Shown: positions 44,499-54,445, counted from the stretch's first letter. The stretch is DNA of 64,000 bases from Blastococcus sp. Marseille-P5729 (GCF_900292035.1 NZ_OMPO01000001.1:124001-188000), one strand, 5' to 3'. The notes: generated by a model not told the origin, from the letters alone. Translations and numbers: made by a program.

Positions 44499-46247
44499 AT
44501 GCGGCAAGGCCACACCGGTTCGACAGTCGCAGCGCCCTACCGTCCGCCGTCCGCAGCCGCGCCGCTTCGACCGTGGCAGCGCAAAGCACTGAATCGGTAC
44601 CTGATGAGCCAGCCCGACGACTTCATGGTCGTCGCCACGCCCGGCGCCGGGAAGACCACCTTCGCGCTGCGGGTCGCGCGTGAGCTGCTCGACGCGGGCA
44701 CCGTGCGGCAGGTGGTCATCGTGGCGCCCACCGATCACCTGAAGACCCAGTGGGCGCAGGCGGCCGATCGCGTCGGCATCCGGATCGACCCGCGCTTCAG
44801 CGGCACCGCGGGCCGGACGTCGAGCGACTACGACGGTGTCGCAGTGACGTACGCCGGCGTGGCGGGCGCTGCGGGGTCCTTCGCGACCAGGGTGAAGTCT
44901 CGCGAGACCTTGGTGATCCTCGACGAGATCCACCACGCGGGCGACGCGAAGTCCTGGGGCGAGGCAGTACGGAAGGCATTCGCGCCGGCCACCCGCCGGC
45001 TTGCGCTCACCGGCACCCCGTTCCGCTCCGACGACAACCCGATCCCGTTCGTCGAGTACGAGGTCATCGCCGGCGGAATGCGACGGTCGGTCGCTGACTT
45101 CTCCTACGGCTACGGCGATGCGCTCGCCGACCGCGTCGTCCGCCCGGTGCTGTTCATGTCGTACTCAGGGGAGGCGCGCTGGCGGACCCGTGCGGGTGAC
45201 GAGGTCACGATGCGCCTGGGCGAGGTCGCACTGAAGGAGCACACTCAGCGCGCCTGGCGAACCGCCCTGGATCCGGAGGGTGACTGGGTCCCCGCCGTGC
45301 TGAAGGCCGCGCACGGTCGCCTGGAGCAACTGCGCGCTGGCGGCGTGCACGACGCCGGTGGACTGGTCATCGCCAGCGACCAGCAGGACGCCCGCGCGTA
45401 CGCCGAGCTGCTCGAGCACCTCACGGGGGTGAAGCCCTCACTCGTGCTGTCCGACGACCGTGGGTCCTCCGCGGAGATCGCCCGCTTCACCCGATCGAGC
45501 GATGAATGGATCGTGGCGGTCCGGATGGTGAGCGAAGGAGTGGACATCCCGCGCCTCGGCGTGCTCGTGTACGCGACCAACACCAGCACCCCGATGTTCT
45601 TCGCGCAGGCCGTCGGACGCGTGATCCGGGCACGCGCGTCCGGCGAGTCGGCAACGGTTTTCCTGCCGTCGGTCCCGAGGCTACGCGCGCTCGCGCACGA
45701 GATGGAGACGACCCGCGATCACGTGCTGGGCGCCCCGAAGCACGCCGACGAGTGGGACGAGTACGCCGAGATCGAGCCGGCGGCGGGCGGTGCGGTGGAC
45801 GACGAGCAGGACCGCGAGGCGTCGTACGAGCGTCTCGGCGCCTCTGCGGACTTCGAGGACGTCATCTTCGACGGCAACGCCTGGGGCTCGCAGACCGAGC
45901 TCGAGGACGAGCAGGAGTTCCTGGGCATCCCGGGTCTGCTCGAACCGGACCAGGTCTCGATGCTGCTGCGGCAGCGCCAGGAGCAGCAGGTTGCCCGCCA
46001 GGTCGCCAAGCAGCCTGCTGGCGATCGGCCGGGCATCCCTCCACAAGAGCGCTCGCACCACGACGTGATCGCCGGGCTGCGCAAGGAACTGACCTCGTTG
46101 GTGTCGTTGCGCTTCGCTCGCACCGGCAAGAAGCACGCGATGATTCACGCCGAGCTGCGCCGGGTGTGCGGCGGTCCGCCTACGCCGCTGGCGACCGCTG
46201 ATCAGCTCCAGGCACGAATCGACTACCTGCGTAACAACCGCGACTGA
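44499..46247 (+). CDS. DEAD/DEAH-family (SF2) helicase
   Basis: ATP-dependent helicase of 582 aa. Walker A is ATPGAGKTT (about residue 46), Walker B DEIH, motif III LTGTPFRS, and the second RecA domain has VSEGVDIPRLGVLVYATNTS and motif VI QAVGRVIRARASGES. The C-terminal 150 residues are acidic and unlike common helicases, ending in a region with repeated E-rich stretches. Architecture fits the Rad25/XPB-like or type III restriction-like branch; no nuclease or methylase is adjacent. It is the last gene before a strong hairpin. Confidence 0.88.
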   Translation: MRQGHTGSTVAAPYRPPSAAAPLRPWQRKALNRYLMSQPDDFMVVATPGAGKTTFALRVARELLDAGTVRQVVIVAPTDHLKTQWAQAADRVGIRIDPRFSGTAGRTSSDYDGVAVTYAGVAGAAGSFATRVKSRETLVILDEIHHAGDAKSWGEAVRKAFAPATRRLALTGTPFRSDDNPIPFVEYEVIAGGMRRSVADFSYGYGDALADRVVRPVLFMSYSGEARWRTRAGDEVTMRLGEVALKEHTQRAWRTALDPEGDWVPAVLKAAHGRLEQLRAGGVHDAGGLVIASDQQDARAYAELLEHLTGVKPSLVLSDDRGSSAEIARFTRSSDEWIVAVRMVSEGVDIPRLGVLVYATNTSTPMFFAQAVGRVIRARASGESATVFLPSVPRLRALAHEMETTRDHVLGAPKHADEWDEYAEIEPAAGGAVDDEQDREASYERLGASADFEDVIFDGNAWGSQTELEDEQEFLGIPGLLEPDQVSMLLRQRQEQQVARQVAKQPAGDRPGIPPQERSHHDVIAGLRKELTSLVSLRFARTGKKHAMIHAELRRVCGGPPTPLATADQLQARIDYLRNNRD

Positions 46248-46254
46248 GAACGCG

Positions 46255-46288
46255 GTGGGGCGGGCACGCCTGCGCGTGCCCGCCCCAC
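46255..46288 (+). terminator. 15-bp perfect hairpin after the helicase
   Basis: GTGGGGCGGGCACGC pairs perfectly with GCGTGCCCGCCCCAC around a CTGC loop. No T-run follows, so it would be an I-shaped terminator or RNA-stability element; it may serve both converging genes. Confidence 0.7.
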
Positions 46289-46329
46289 TGGTGCTCCTAT
46301 TTAAGAAGGGATTTAAGAAGCCCTCTCGG

Positions 46330-46518
46330 CTAGCTCAGGACGATGTCCTTCTCCTTGAGCGCGTCGCCGTACTCTCTCGCGTGGTGGCCGCAGAACAGCA
46401 GCTCGAGGCCGTTGGCGAGGGTGGCGCGGTTGGTAGCGCGAGCGCCGCAGCGGTCGCAGCGGTCCGTGGCCTTCAACTCGGTACGGCTGTCGGCAACGTC
46501 GGTATATGTGGCGTTCAT
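46330..46518 (-). CDS. Small zinc-finger-like DUF7455 protein
   Basis: Protein of 62 aa common in actinobacteria near sigA. Two metal-ligand pairs are visible: CDRCG (about residue 22) and CGHHAREY (about residue 45), which could hold one zinc. MNATYTDVADSRTELK is the likely start (ATG 46518); the frame is open to 46581. Function unknown. Confidence 0.82.
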   Translation of the reverse strand: MNATYTDVADSRTELKATDRCDRCGARATNRATLANGLELLFCGHHAREYGDALKEKDIVLS

Positions 46519-46728
46519 CGGTTGCTCGCTTTCTACGTCGGCGCGCCGGGACCATGGTGGCTCCAGCGCGTTGGCGCCCACTCTATGCGTTGTCTCTCGC
46601 GTTGGGTGGGATCTCTAGGCGATCGTTATTTCGCCTGTAGGGAACAACCGCTCGGACGCAGAATCGATTCCCGCGGTGCCGCCGCGTCCGCTCACAGCGA
46701 ACCGGCGAGGCCGGCAGACCGGGGAACG

Positions 46729-48060
<1,332 letters not shown>

Positions 48061-48168
48061 GCGATTCCTTTCGCAGAGTGAGCACCAGGCGACTTCGCGC
48101 GCGTCGTGACGCGAGTGGGAAAACGCCTGGACTTGGTACGGGCCGTCTGCGTGAACGGCGTGTGTGCC

Positions 48169-48174
48169 ATTGTA
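48169..48174 (-). promoter_or_regulatory. -10 element TACAAT upstream of sigA
   Basis: On the minus strand TACAAT lies about 109 bases before the sigA GTG, in the 139-bp gap behind ppgK. No good -35 is visible. Confidence 0.4.
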
Positions 48175-48199
48175 ACCGCGCCCACGTCGCAGGGGCGGC

Positions 48200-48979
48200 T
48201 CAAGGGTGCGTTGCCGAGCCCCCGGCGGCCTCGTGCGCGGCGAGCGCGGCGCCGGCGATTCCGGCGTTGTTCAGCAGCCGGGCGACCTTGATCGGCGTCC
48301 GGTTCTGCAGCAGCGGCACCCACCGGTCGGCCTTCTTGCTGACACCGCCGCCGACGATGATCAGGTCGGGCCAGAGGCCTTGCTCGAGCACCTGCAGGTA
48401 ACGGCTGACGCGGCCGGCCCACTCCTCGAAGCTCAGGCCCTTGGTCTCCCGGGCCGAGCCGGAGGCGCGCTTCTCGCCGTCCTTGCCGTCGACCTCGATA
48501 TGCCCGAGCTCGGTGTTCGGTACCAGCACGCCGTCCACCAGGAGCGCTGAGCCGATGCCGGTGCCGAAGGTGAGCATCAGCACGGTTCCCGGGACGCCGA
48601 AGCCGGCGCCGTACCGCACCTCGGCGACCCCCGCTGCGTCGGCGTCGTTCAGCACCGTGACTGGGACTCCGAGGCGCTCGCGCATGACGGCGGCGATGTC
48701 GACCCCGATCCACGCCTGGTCGATGTTCGCGGCCGTGCGTGCGATGCCGTGTTGGATCACTGCCGGGAACGTGATCCCGACCTCACCCTTGTGCCCGGCC
48801 TGCGCGACTACCTGGGCGACGACGTCGAGGACCCGCTCGGGTGTCGACGGCTTCGGGGTGTCGATCCGGAACCGGTCGCTGAGCAGCTCGCCGGACTGCA
48901 GATCGACCAGCGCGCCCTTGATCCCGCTGCCTCCGATGTCGATCCCGAATCCCTCAACAGTGGGCTTGCGCGCGGCCAT
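48200..48979 (-). CDS. ppgK: Polyphosphate glucokinase
   Basis: ROK-family kinase (259 aa) that phosphorylates glucose with polyphosphate or ATP. The phosphate-binding start is [17 protein letters not shown] (about 10-26), the second motif is [13 protein letters not shown], and [15 protein letters not shown] and the ROK-like C-terminal block with [15 protein letters not shown] complete it. ATG 48979 has GGAGGAG upstream; an in-frame GTG precedes it. Gene order ppgK-sigA with divergent suhB is as in M. tuberculosis. Confidence 0.93.
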   Translation of the reverse strand: MAARKPTVEGFGIDIGGSGIKGALVDLQSGELLSDRFRIDTPKPSTPERVLDVVAQVVAQAGHKGEVGITFPAVIQHGIARTAANIDQAWIGVDIAAVMRERLGVPVTVLNDADAAGVAEVRYGAGFGVPGTVLMLTFGTGIGSALLVDGVLVPNTELGHIEVDGKDGEKRASGSARETKGLSFEEWAGRVSRYLQVLEQGLWPDLIIVGGGVSKKADRWVPLLQNRTPIKVARLLNNAGIAGAALAAHEAAGGSATHP

Positions 48980-49031
48980 CACGGCTCCTCCGTCACTCGT
49001 GGACCGGACGATCGGCCCGGCTCGTCCACCC

Positions 49032-49037
49032 TAGGAT
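49032..49037 (+). promoter_or_regulatory. -10 element TAGGAT, probable leaderless suhB promoter
   Basis: TAGGAT ends 7 bases before the ATG at 49045, no ribosome site. Confidence 0.5.
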
Positions 49038-49044
49038 AGGGATC

Positions 49045-49866
49045 ATGACGACCTCCCAGCGTGCCGTCGCCACCGTCGATCTGGACCACCTCTACACACT
49101 GGCCCGAGAGCTCGGGACCGAGGCCGCCCGGCTGATTCGCTCCGGTCGCGAGGCGGCCCTCCGCGACGTCGATACGAAGTCCGACCCCACTGACGTGGTC
49201 ACGGCCATGGACCGTGCGTGTGAACGGTTGTTGCGCGAGCGGATCTCGGCGGCCCGGCCCGATGACGGGGTGCACGGTGAAGAGCACGACGAGCTTCCCG
49301 GCACCTCCGGGGTGCGCTGGATCATCGACCCGATCGACGGAACCGTCAACTATCTGTACGGCCTGAACCACTGCTGCGTGTCGATCGCCGTCGAGGTGGA
49401 CGGCGAGCTGGTCGTCGGCGTCGTCACCACGCCCGCCGGCGAGCAGTTCCATGCACGCCGCGGCGGTGGCGCGTTCGTCGATGACCTACCACTGCACCCC
49501 GCCCAGCCACCGCGCGTCGGGCTCGCGCTGGTGGCCACCGGATTCGGCTATCTCACCGAGCGGCGGGCCCAGCAGGGCCAGGTGGTCGCCGCCCTGCTGC
49601 CGCAGGTGCGGGACATCCGCCGGCTCGGGTCGGCCGCGCTCGATCTGTGCAATGTCGCAGCCGGCAAGGTGGACGCCTACTACGAGTGGGGAACCCACAT
49701 CTGGGACTGGGCCGCCGGCGTCGTGATCTGCCGGGAGGCAGGGGCCTGCGTCCGGCTCCCCGCAGACGACGAAGGGTTGGTGGTAGCGGCAGCGCCCACG
49801 GTCGCAGGCGAGCTCCACGAGATCCTGGACGGGCTGATCTCGCCCGAGTGGGGCGTACCTGCCTGA
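49045..49866 (+). CDS. suhB: Inositol monophosphatase family protein (SuhB-like)
   Basis: Metal-dependent sugar/inositol phosphatase, 273 aa. Metal motifs: GEEHDELPG (first acidic site), WIIDPIDGTVNYLYG (the DxIDGT motif) and WDWAAGVVICREAGA near the C-terminus. It could dephosphorylate inositol-1-phosphate for mycothiol or phosphatidylinositol synthesis. The gene lies divergently beside ppgK. ATG at 49045 sits 7 bases from a -10 element, so translation probably starts at the mRNA end. Confidence 0.93.
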   Translation: MTTSQRAVATVDLDHLYTLARELGTEAARLIRSGREAALRDVDTKSDPTDVVTAMDRACERLLRERISAARPDDGVHGEEHDELPGTSGVRWIIDPIDGTVNYLYGLNHCCVSIAVEVDGELVVGVVTTPAGEQFHARRGGGAFVDDLPLHPAQPPRVGLALVATGFGYLTERRAQQGQVVAALLPQVRDIRRLGSAALDLCNVAAGKVDAYYEWGTHIWDWAAGVVICREAGACVRLPADDEGLVVAAAPTVAGELHEILDGLISPEWGVPA

Positions 49867-50020
49867 GCGCGATATTCCCGTGCTGCGTGGTCTTTACGCG
49901 CGTGCGGCGCTCATCGACGGGGGTGGAAATCGACGTTCTTCGATGAGTGAGGGAATCGCTGGGGCGCTTTCGTACCAGAACCTGGCCCCACAGATGGGCA
50001 GCTATCTCTGGGACACGCCA

Positions 50021-50599
50021 CTAGCGGGCGCGCAGCACGAAGGCGGCATGCACCGGCCGGCCCCGAGAGTGTCGGTTCCCCTGCGGCGAGAGCATCAGCA
50101 TGAGGTCGTCGTCCTGGGGGTAGTTCGGGTCGTAGACGGCGAAGATCGAGCGGTCCTCGCCGTCCTCGATCAGGTCGTAGGCGAGCACGACGTGGTGCGC
50201 GGTGAGCCCGAGGGGACTGCGGCTGAGCGTGCTCACCAGCGCGACCGGCACGGGCTCGCCGTCCGCGAGGGCACGGGAGATCTGGCCGCGGGCGCGCTCG
50301 CTCACCGACGCGCGGGCCCGATCGGCCCCGGGCCGCTGCAGTCGCAGGTACTGCACCGGGGCGGTCGGAACCTGGAAGCTGCGCAGCTGTGCGGCGAAGA
50401 CCCGGCTGAGATCCGAGCCGCCTGCGGGGGGCGCGCCCTGCCGCCACCTGCGCAGGGAGTCAAGCACCATCCCGCCGCAGAGGCCTCCGGTTACCCGGGC
50501 GACCGGCACGCGGCCGACCCGGATCGGCAGCCCGACGGTGCTCAGATTCGAGACCTGGCAGGCGTTCTGGCTGGGCCGGAAGCGCTCGGACAAGACCAC
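50021..50599 (-). CDS. C39-like/papain-fold putative cysteine protease-type protein
   Basis: Protein of 192 aa resembling the papain-like C39 or BtrH-type fold. The presumed nucleophile is in GGLCGGMVLDSLRRW (about residue 41), the His in LTAHHVVLAYDL and the Asp/Asn in AVYDPNYPQDDD. No signal peptide is clear. It begins 9 bases after the cei stop, so the two are co-transcribed. This gene is not in the M. tuberculosis block I recall, so it is an extra. Activity is unproven; many relatives have no known substrate. The first 25 residues have no clear counterpart in the family. Confidence 0.62.
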   Translation of the reverse strand: MVLSERFRPSQNACQVSNLSTVGLPIRVGRVPVARVTGGLCGGMVLDSLRRWRQGAPPAGGSDLSRVFAAQLRSFQVPTAPVQYLRLQRPGADRARASVSERARGQISRALADGEPVPVALVSTLSRSPLGLTAHHVVLAYDLIEDGEDRSIFAVYDPNYPQDDDLMLMLSPQGNRHSRGRPVHAAFVLRAR

Positions 50600-50608
50600 G
50601 CGGCCGAC

Positions 50609-51181
50609 TCAGCCGTCGTCGCCGGGGCGTGGGCAGCCGGCGACGTACGAGGCCTCTTCCTGCACCAGCTCCTGTACGGCGGTCGTGGCCGCGTTCACGT
50701 CGGCCAGGCCGGCGTAGGCCTGTCCGGCGATCACGGTCAGCGTGCCGTCAGTGATCTGGTTGGAGCGGTCGACCTCGAAGTCGGGGAAGTGCTTCTGCAG
50801 CACCTGAGCCTTGAACTCACTGCCGGTGCCGTACTCGATGCGACCAGCTCCACCGACCCCGTCGTCTCCGCCGTAGTTTCCGATGTCGAGCACCGTGAAG
50901 CCGCGGGCAGCCATCTCCGCCTGGATCGACGCGGCGAGGCCGGCCTGCTGCGAGCCGTTGAGCACATAAACCTGGATGTTGCCCATGTTGGAAAGATCGG
51001 CGATCTGCTGCTCGCTGGCGGTCAGCGTGCACGGTGCGCTGTCGGTAGCCTGCCGGTCCTCGTCGCGCCGGATGACGTTCCACCACACGGCCAGCGCCAG
51101 GATCGCCAGGATCAGCAGGAAGATCAACGGCGGCACCGGCCTGCGGCCACCGGGACGTCGAGGGGCCTTGGACTGGCTCAC
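50609..51181 (-). CDS. cei: LytR C-terminal-domain protein, Cei-like (Rv2700-type)
   Basis: Protein of 190 aa: short basic cytosolic tail, one transmembrane helix (about 20-40, VPPLIFLLILAILALAVWW) and a periplasmic LytR_C domain with VYVLNGSQQAGLAASIQAEM and VLDIGNYGG. GTG 51181 has AGGAG upstream; the frame remains open to 51385. The M. tuberculosis counterpart Cei is needed for cell envelope integrity; a similar role is inferred from gene order. It precedes the C39-like gene by 9 bases. Confidence 0.85.
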   Translation of the reverse strand: MSQSKAPRRPGGRRPVPPLIFLLILAILALAVWWNVIRRDEDRQATDSAPCTLTASEQQIADLSNMGNIQVYVLNGSQQAGLAASIQAEMAARGFTVLDIGNYGGDDGVGGAGRIEYGTGSEFKAQVLQKHFPDFEVDRSNQITDGTLTVIAGQAYAGLADVNAATTAVQELVQEEASYVAGCPRPGDDG

Positions 51182-51385
51182 TGGTGCTCCTGACTGCTGG
51201 CGTTGCGGACGTGCTCGACGAGTGTCAATTGTGCCTCCTCGGCGTCTGCGGATCTTGGATGACACGCCTGTGACCTGGACGCTGGCGCAGGCCGCGTCCC
51301 TGGTGTACCCTCGCGCGGTCGGGGCCGAGTCCGCGCTCTCGGCGCCCCTAGCCACACGTCCTTGTGCGAGATCCCGGAGTCCCAC

Positions 51386-51407
51386 GGGTCTTGCGTCCCG
51401 AAGACCC
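51386..51407 (+). promoter_or_regulatory. Hairpin GGGTCTT/AAGACCC abutting the DUF4193 ribosome site
   Basis: Seven-bp perfect stem with an 8-base loop, ending one base before AGGAGAG (51408-51414), the ribosome site of the next gene. It could mask or position the ribosome site. No T-run is present, so it is not a standard terminator. Confidence 0.45.
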
Positions 51408-51420
51408 AGGAGAGTACTGA

Positions 51421-51720
51421 ATGGCCACCGATTACGACGCTCCCCGCCGCAACGAAGCAGACGAGATGGGGGAGGACTCGCTGGAGGCGCTGAAGGCCCG
51501 GCGTGCCGAGACCCAGTCGTCCTCCATCGACGTCGACGACGCCGATCTCGAGCCGGTCGAGCTGCCCGGAGCGGACCTGTCCGCCGAGGAGCTCACCGTC
51601 ACCGTGGTCCCCAAGCAGTCCGACGAGTTCACCTGCAGCAGCTGCTTCCTCGTGCAGCACCGCTCTCGTCTGGCCAGCCAGAAGAAGGGCCAGCTGATCT
51701 GCCGGGACTGCGCCTCCTAG
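51421..51720 (+). CDS. DUF4193 zinc-ribbon protein
   Basis: Acidic protein of 99 aa conserved beside sigA in actinobacteria (Rv2699c-type). The N-terminus MATDYDAPRRNEADEMGEDS is diagnostic. A C-terminal zinc ribbon has CSSCFLVQHRS and ICRDC (four Cys). Function unknown. It has a strong ribosome site (AGGAGAG) preceded by a hairpin. The stop overlaps the convergent DUF3093 stop by 4 bases. Confidence 0.9.
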   Translation: MATDYDAPRRNEADEMGEDSLEALKARRAETQSSSIDVDDADLEPVELPGADLSAEELTVTVVPKQSDEFTCSSCFLVQHRSRLASQKKGQLICRDCAS

Positions 51721-52220
51721 TCCTCCAGCCCGCTGAGCTCGTCATCCTCGGCCGTCGCCGTCGCACACGCGATGAGGGCGGCCGAGAGTCGTTCCGGGTG
51801 CCGAGTGCTGACCAGCGCGAAGGGCGGGTCGTCGGTGACGCACACGATCCGGACGGAGGTGCGCACCCATGGACGGAGGAAGGTCAGCGCGGCCGGATCG
51901 CCTGCCGGCCCGGCGTACTTGCGGGTGTTGCGCTGATCGAGTTCCTCCACGCTCGCGATCCGCGAGCACGAGAGCGACCATCCGCCGGTGCGCACTGACC
52001 CGTCGGCCACGGCGACCTTGGACAGGCTCAGCAGCCCGAGGAAGATGATCCCGAGCACGATGGGGATGCTCGCCGTGAGCGGGATCGGCCACGGGAACAG
52101 CGGCGCGACCTCCAGCCCGAGGATCAGCATCATCGCGGTAACTCCCGCCCACCAGCCGATCGGCACGTACAGCCGTTCTGAGTACGTGGGTGGACCAGGC
52201 GTCGATGGTGCGGGGGACAT
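51717..52220 (-). CDS. DUF3093 membrane protein
   Basis: Protein of 167 aa with two transmembrane segments near the N-terminus (about 20-65) and a cytosolic domain, DUF3093 (Rv2698-type). [17 protein letters not shown] and the block [18 protein letters not shown] are family-typical. A TACCCT hexamer on the minus strand 6 bases before its ATG suggests a leaderless transcript that overlaps the -10 of dut. Function unknown. Confidence 0.87.
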   Translation of the reverse strand: MSPAPSTPGPPTYSERLYVPIGWWAGVTAMMLILGLEVAPLFPWPIPLTASIPIVLGIIFLGLLSLSKVAVADGSVRTGGWSLSCSRIASVEELDQRNTRKYAGPAGDPAALTFLRPWVRTSVRIVCVTDDPPFALVSTRHPERLSAALIACATATAEDDELSGLED

Positions 52221-52226
52221 GCCCTG

Positions 52227-52232
52227 AGGGTA
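52227..52232 (-). promoter_or_regulatory. -10 element TACCCT of the DUF3093 gene
   Basis: Minus-strand TACCCT ends 6 bases before the ATG at 52220. It shares two bases with the dut -10 on the other strand. Confidence 0.42.
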
Positions 52233-52236
52233 GCCT
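52231..52236 (+). promoter_or_regulatory. -10 element TAGCCT of dut
   Basis: TAGCCT ends 7 bases before the GTG at 52244 and there is no ribosome site, so the transcript is probably leaderless. Confidence 0.48.
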
Positions 52237-52243
52237 GCCTGGC

Positions 52244-52681
52244 GTGAGCGACCTGAGCATCCCGATCCGGCTGTGCCCGCAGGCGCAGCCTCCTGAGTAC
52301 GCGCATGACGGCGACGCGGGCGCGGATCTGCGGATTCGCGAGCCGGTCACGCTCGCTCCGGGCGAGCGTGCACTGGTCGGCACCGGGGTCGCCGCCGCCA
52401 TCCCGCCCGGCTACGTCGGTCTCGTGCACCCGCGGTCCGGGCTCGCTCACCGGCACGGGCTGTCGATCGTCAACGCACCCGGCGTCATCGACTCGGGATA
52501 TCGCGGCGAGATCATGCTCAACCTGATCAACCTCGACCGCAGACACGCCGTAACCTTGGAGCCGGGCGAGCGCGTGGCCCAGCTGCTCGTGCAGCGGGTC
52601 GAGATCGCGACCTTCGCCGTAGTCGAGGAGCTCGAGACCAGCGAGCGCCGGGACCGCGGCCACGGCTCGACCGGCCGCTGA
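52244..52681 (+). CDS. dut: dUTP diphosphatase
   Basis: Trimeric dUTPase (145 aa) that hydrolyses dUTP to dUMP, keeping uracil out of DNA. All five motifs are present: [32 protein letters not shown] and the C-terminal [10 protein letters not shown] (P-loop-like motif V). GTG 52244 sits next to a -10 element; an in-frame ATG at 52205 or so lies in the divergent gene and is unlikely. DUF3710 follows at 29 bases. Confidence 0.95.
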   Translation: MSDLSIPIRLCPQAQPPEYAHDGDAGADLRIREPVTLAPGERALVGTGVAAAIPPGYVGLVHPRSGLAHRHGLSIVNAPGVIDSGYRGEIMLNLINLDRRHAVTLEPGERVAQLLVQRVEIATFAVVEELETSERRDRGHGSTGR

Positions 52682-52710
52682 CCACGACGTAGAGGAGCAG
52701 AGTTCCGATC

Positions 52711-53385
52711 ATGTTCGGGCGACGCAACAAGATCGACCGCACCCTGCGGGAACGCGGCGTACCACCCGAGGTGGAGCAGACCGTCGACACAGCGGACGAG
52801 GCGACCACGGGCCCGTTCGACATCCGGGACGCCCCGGACAGCCTCGAGGGCTACCTGGACTTCGGCGCGCTGAAGGTGCACATCACCTCCGACTTCGAGG
52901 TCCGCCTGGAGATGTCGCAGGGCGGCGAGCTCAACGGGATCTCGCTGCTGCGCTCGGGCAGCATCATGCAGCTGGGCGTATTCGCCGCGCCGCGCTCGGG
53001 CGGCGCGTGGGAGTCGATCCGCGAAGACATCCTCGGCGAGATCAAGAAGACCGGCGGGTCGGTCTCGGAGGAGGCGGGCCGCTTCGGCCCGGAGATCATC
53101 GCCACGCTCAAGAACCCCGCCGGCGACCAGCCGGCGCGCTTCGTCGGCGTCGACGGACCGAGGTGGTTCCTTCGCGCGCTGATCGCAGGCCCGGTCGCGC
53201 ACGACGATGCCCAGGTCGAGCCGTTCTACGACGTGCTGGCCAAGATCGTCGTCGAGCGTGGTGCCGAGCCCAAGCCGGTCCGCGAGCCGATCACTCTCCG
53301 GCTGCCGCAGGCGCTGGTCGACCAGGTCGAGCAGGCGGCTCAGGCAGCCCGCGAGCAGGCCGTCAGGCAGCAAGGCGGTCAGTGA
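52711..53385 (+). CDS. DUF3710 protein
   Basis: Soluble protein of 224 aa, DUF3710 (Rv2696c-type). Blocks YLDFGALKVHITSDFEVRLE and GGAWESIREDILGEIKKTGG are diagnostic, then VDGPRWFLRALIAGPVA. C-terminal 20 residues are a Gln/Ala-rich helix. Function unknown. The stop overlaps the OB-fold gene start (TGATG). It is part of the conserved dut-DUF3710-OB-DUF3159 run. Confidence 0.92.
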   Translation: MFGRRNKIDRTLRERGVPPEVEQTVDTADEATTGPFDIRDAPDSLEGYLDFGALKVHITSDFEVRLEMSQGGELNGISLLRSGSIMQLGVFAAPRSGGAWESIREDILGEIKKTGGSVSEEAGRFGPEIIATLKNPAGDQPARFVGVDGPRWFLRALIAGPVAHDDAQVEPFYDVLAKIVVERGAEPKPVREPITLRLPQALVDQVEQAAQAAREQAVRQQGGQ

Positions 53386-53762
53386 TGACCCGCACTGCGG
53401 ACGGCGGCGTCTGGGCGCGGCTGATGCAGCGGATCACTACCGAAGCCGACGACCTCGACGCCCAGGACCTGGCCAAGACGACCGAGAAGCAAGGCGCGCG
53501 CCCGTGCTCACGGGCCGAGCCCGGCGAGATCGTGACGGTCGCGGGGCGACTGCGCTCGGTTGTCTACACGCCCAGCGAGAGATCGCCCGCGCTGACCGCC
53601 GAGCTGTTCGACGGCAGTGGGGCAGTGCAGCTGGTCTGGTTGGGCCAGCGCCGCATCCCCGGCATCGAACCCGGCCGGCAGCTGACCGTCCGCGGCCGCG
53701 TCGCCGAGCGCGGCGGCCAGTGCACGATCTTCAATCCGTGGTACGAGCTGCGGCACGGATGA
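53385..53762 (+). CDS. OB-fold nucleic-acid-binding protein
   Basis: Protein of 125 aa with an OB fold (Rv2694c-type): GEIVTVAGRLRSVVYTPSER, then LTAELFDGSGAVQLVWLGQR and RQLTVRGRVAE. The N-terminus has a helical stretch with a Cys (PCSRAEPGE). No partner is known; binding of DNA or RNA is inferred from the fold. ATG 53385 overlaps the DUF3710 stop, and its stop overlaps the DUF3159 start (ATGA). Confidence 0.9.
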   Translation: MTRTADGGVWARLMQRITTEADDLDAQDLAKTTEKQGARPCSRAEPGEIVTVAGRLRSVVYTPSERSPALTAELFDGSGAVQLVWLGQRRIPGIEPGRQLTVRGRVAERGGQCTIFNPWYELRHG

Positions 53763-54436
53763 GCGAGCCCTCGGCACAGCCCAAACGTGCGACGACTCCC
53801 TCGGACGCACCCGCCATGCGTGACCTCGTCCTCGAGTCGCTCGGCGGGTGGCGCGGCTTCATCGACGCGGGGCTGCCGGCGCTCGCGTTCGTCATCGCCA
53901 ACGCGATCGGCGGGCTGACCCCGGCGATCTGGGCCGGTGGCATCGCCGGAGCGCTCGTCTTCCTCGTCCGGCTGGTGCGCCGGGAGAACCTGCAGCAGGC
54001 CTTCTCCGGACTGATCGGGCTCGGGCTGTGCATCTTCATCGCCCGCCAGACCGGTGAGGCGAAGGACTTCTTCGTGTTCGGAATCATCCGCTCGGGCGTC
54101 GTGGCGCTCGTGCTGCTGCTGACGGTCATCTTCCGCCGGCCGCTGGTCGGCTACGTGTGGAACTTCTTCAGCCCGGTCGAGGGCGGATGGCGCAACGACC
54201 CCCGGCTCGTGCGGGTGTTCGGATGGCTGACCGCGGCGTGGGCGGGCGGCTTCCTGCTGCGGTTCCTCGCCGAGGGCGGCCTGTACCTGGCCGAAAGCAC
54301 CGCCGGGCTCGGGGCGATTCGCATCGCTCTGGGCTACCCGTTGACCTTCGGCTTGCTGCTGCTGTCCTATCTCGTGGCGAGCAAGGCGACCGGCCAGCAG
54401 CGACGGCTGCGATTGCCCGGTCGCATCGGCCGGTAG
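53759..54436 (+). CDS. DUF3159 membrane protein
   Basis: Integral membrane protein of 225 aa with about six helices, DUF3159 (Rv2693c-type): GGWRGFIDAGLPALAFVIA and VWNFFSPVEGGWRNDPRL. Function unknown. ATGA overlap with the OB-fold gene. It converges with ceoC, whose stop lies 9 bases beyond its own. Confidence 0.9.
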   Translation: MSEPSAQPKRATTPSDAPAMRDLVLESLGGWRGFIDAGLPALAFVIANAIGGLTPAIWAGGIAGALVFLVRLVRRENLQQAFSGLIGLGLCIFIARQTGEAKDFFVFGIIRSGVVALVLLLTVIFRRPLVGYVWNFFSPVEGGWRNDPRLVRVFGWLTAAWAGGFLLRFLAEGGLYLAESTAGLGAIRIALGYPLTFGLLLLSYLVASKATGQQRRLRLPGRIGR

Positions 54437-54445
54437 CGGGCCTCC

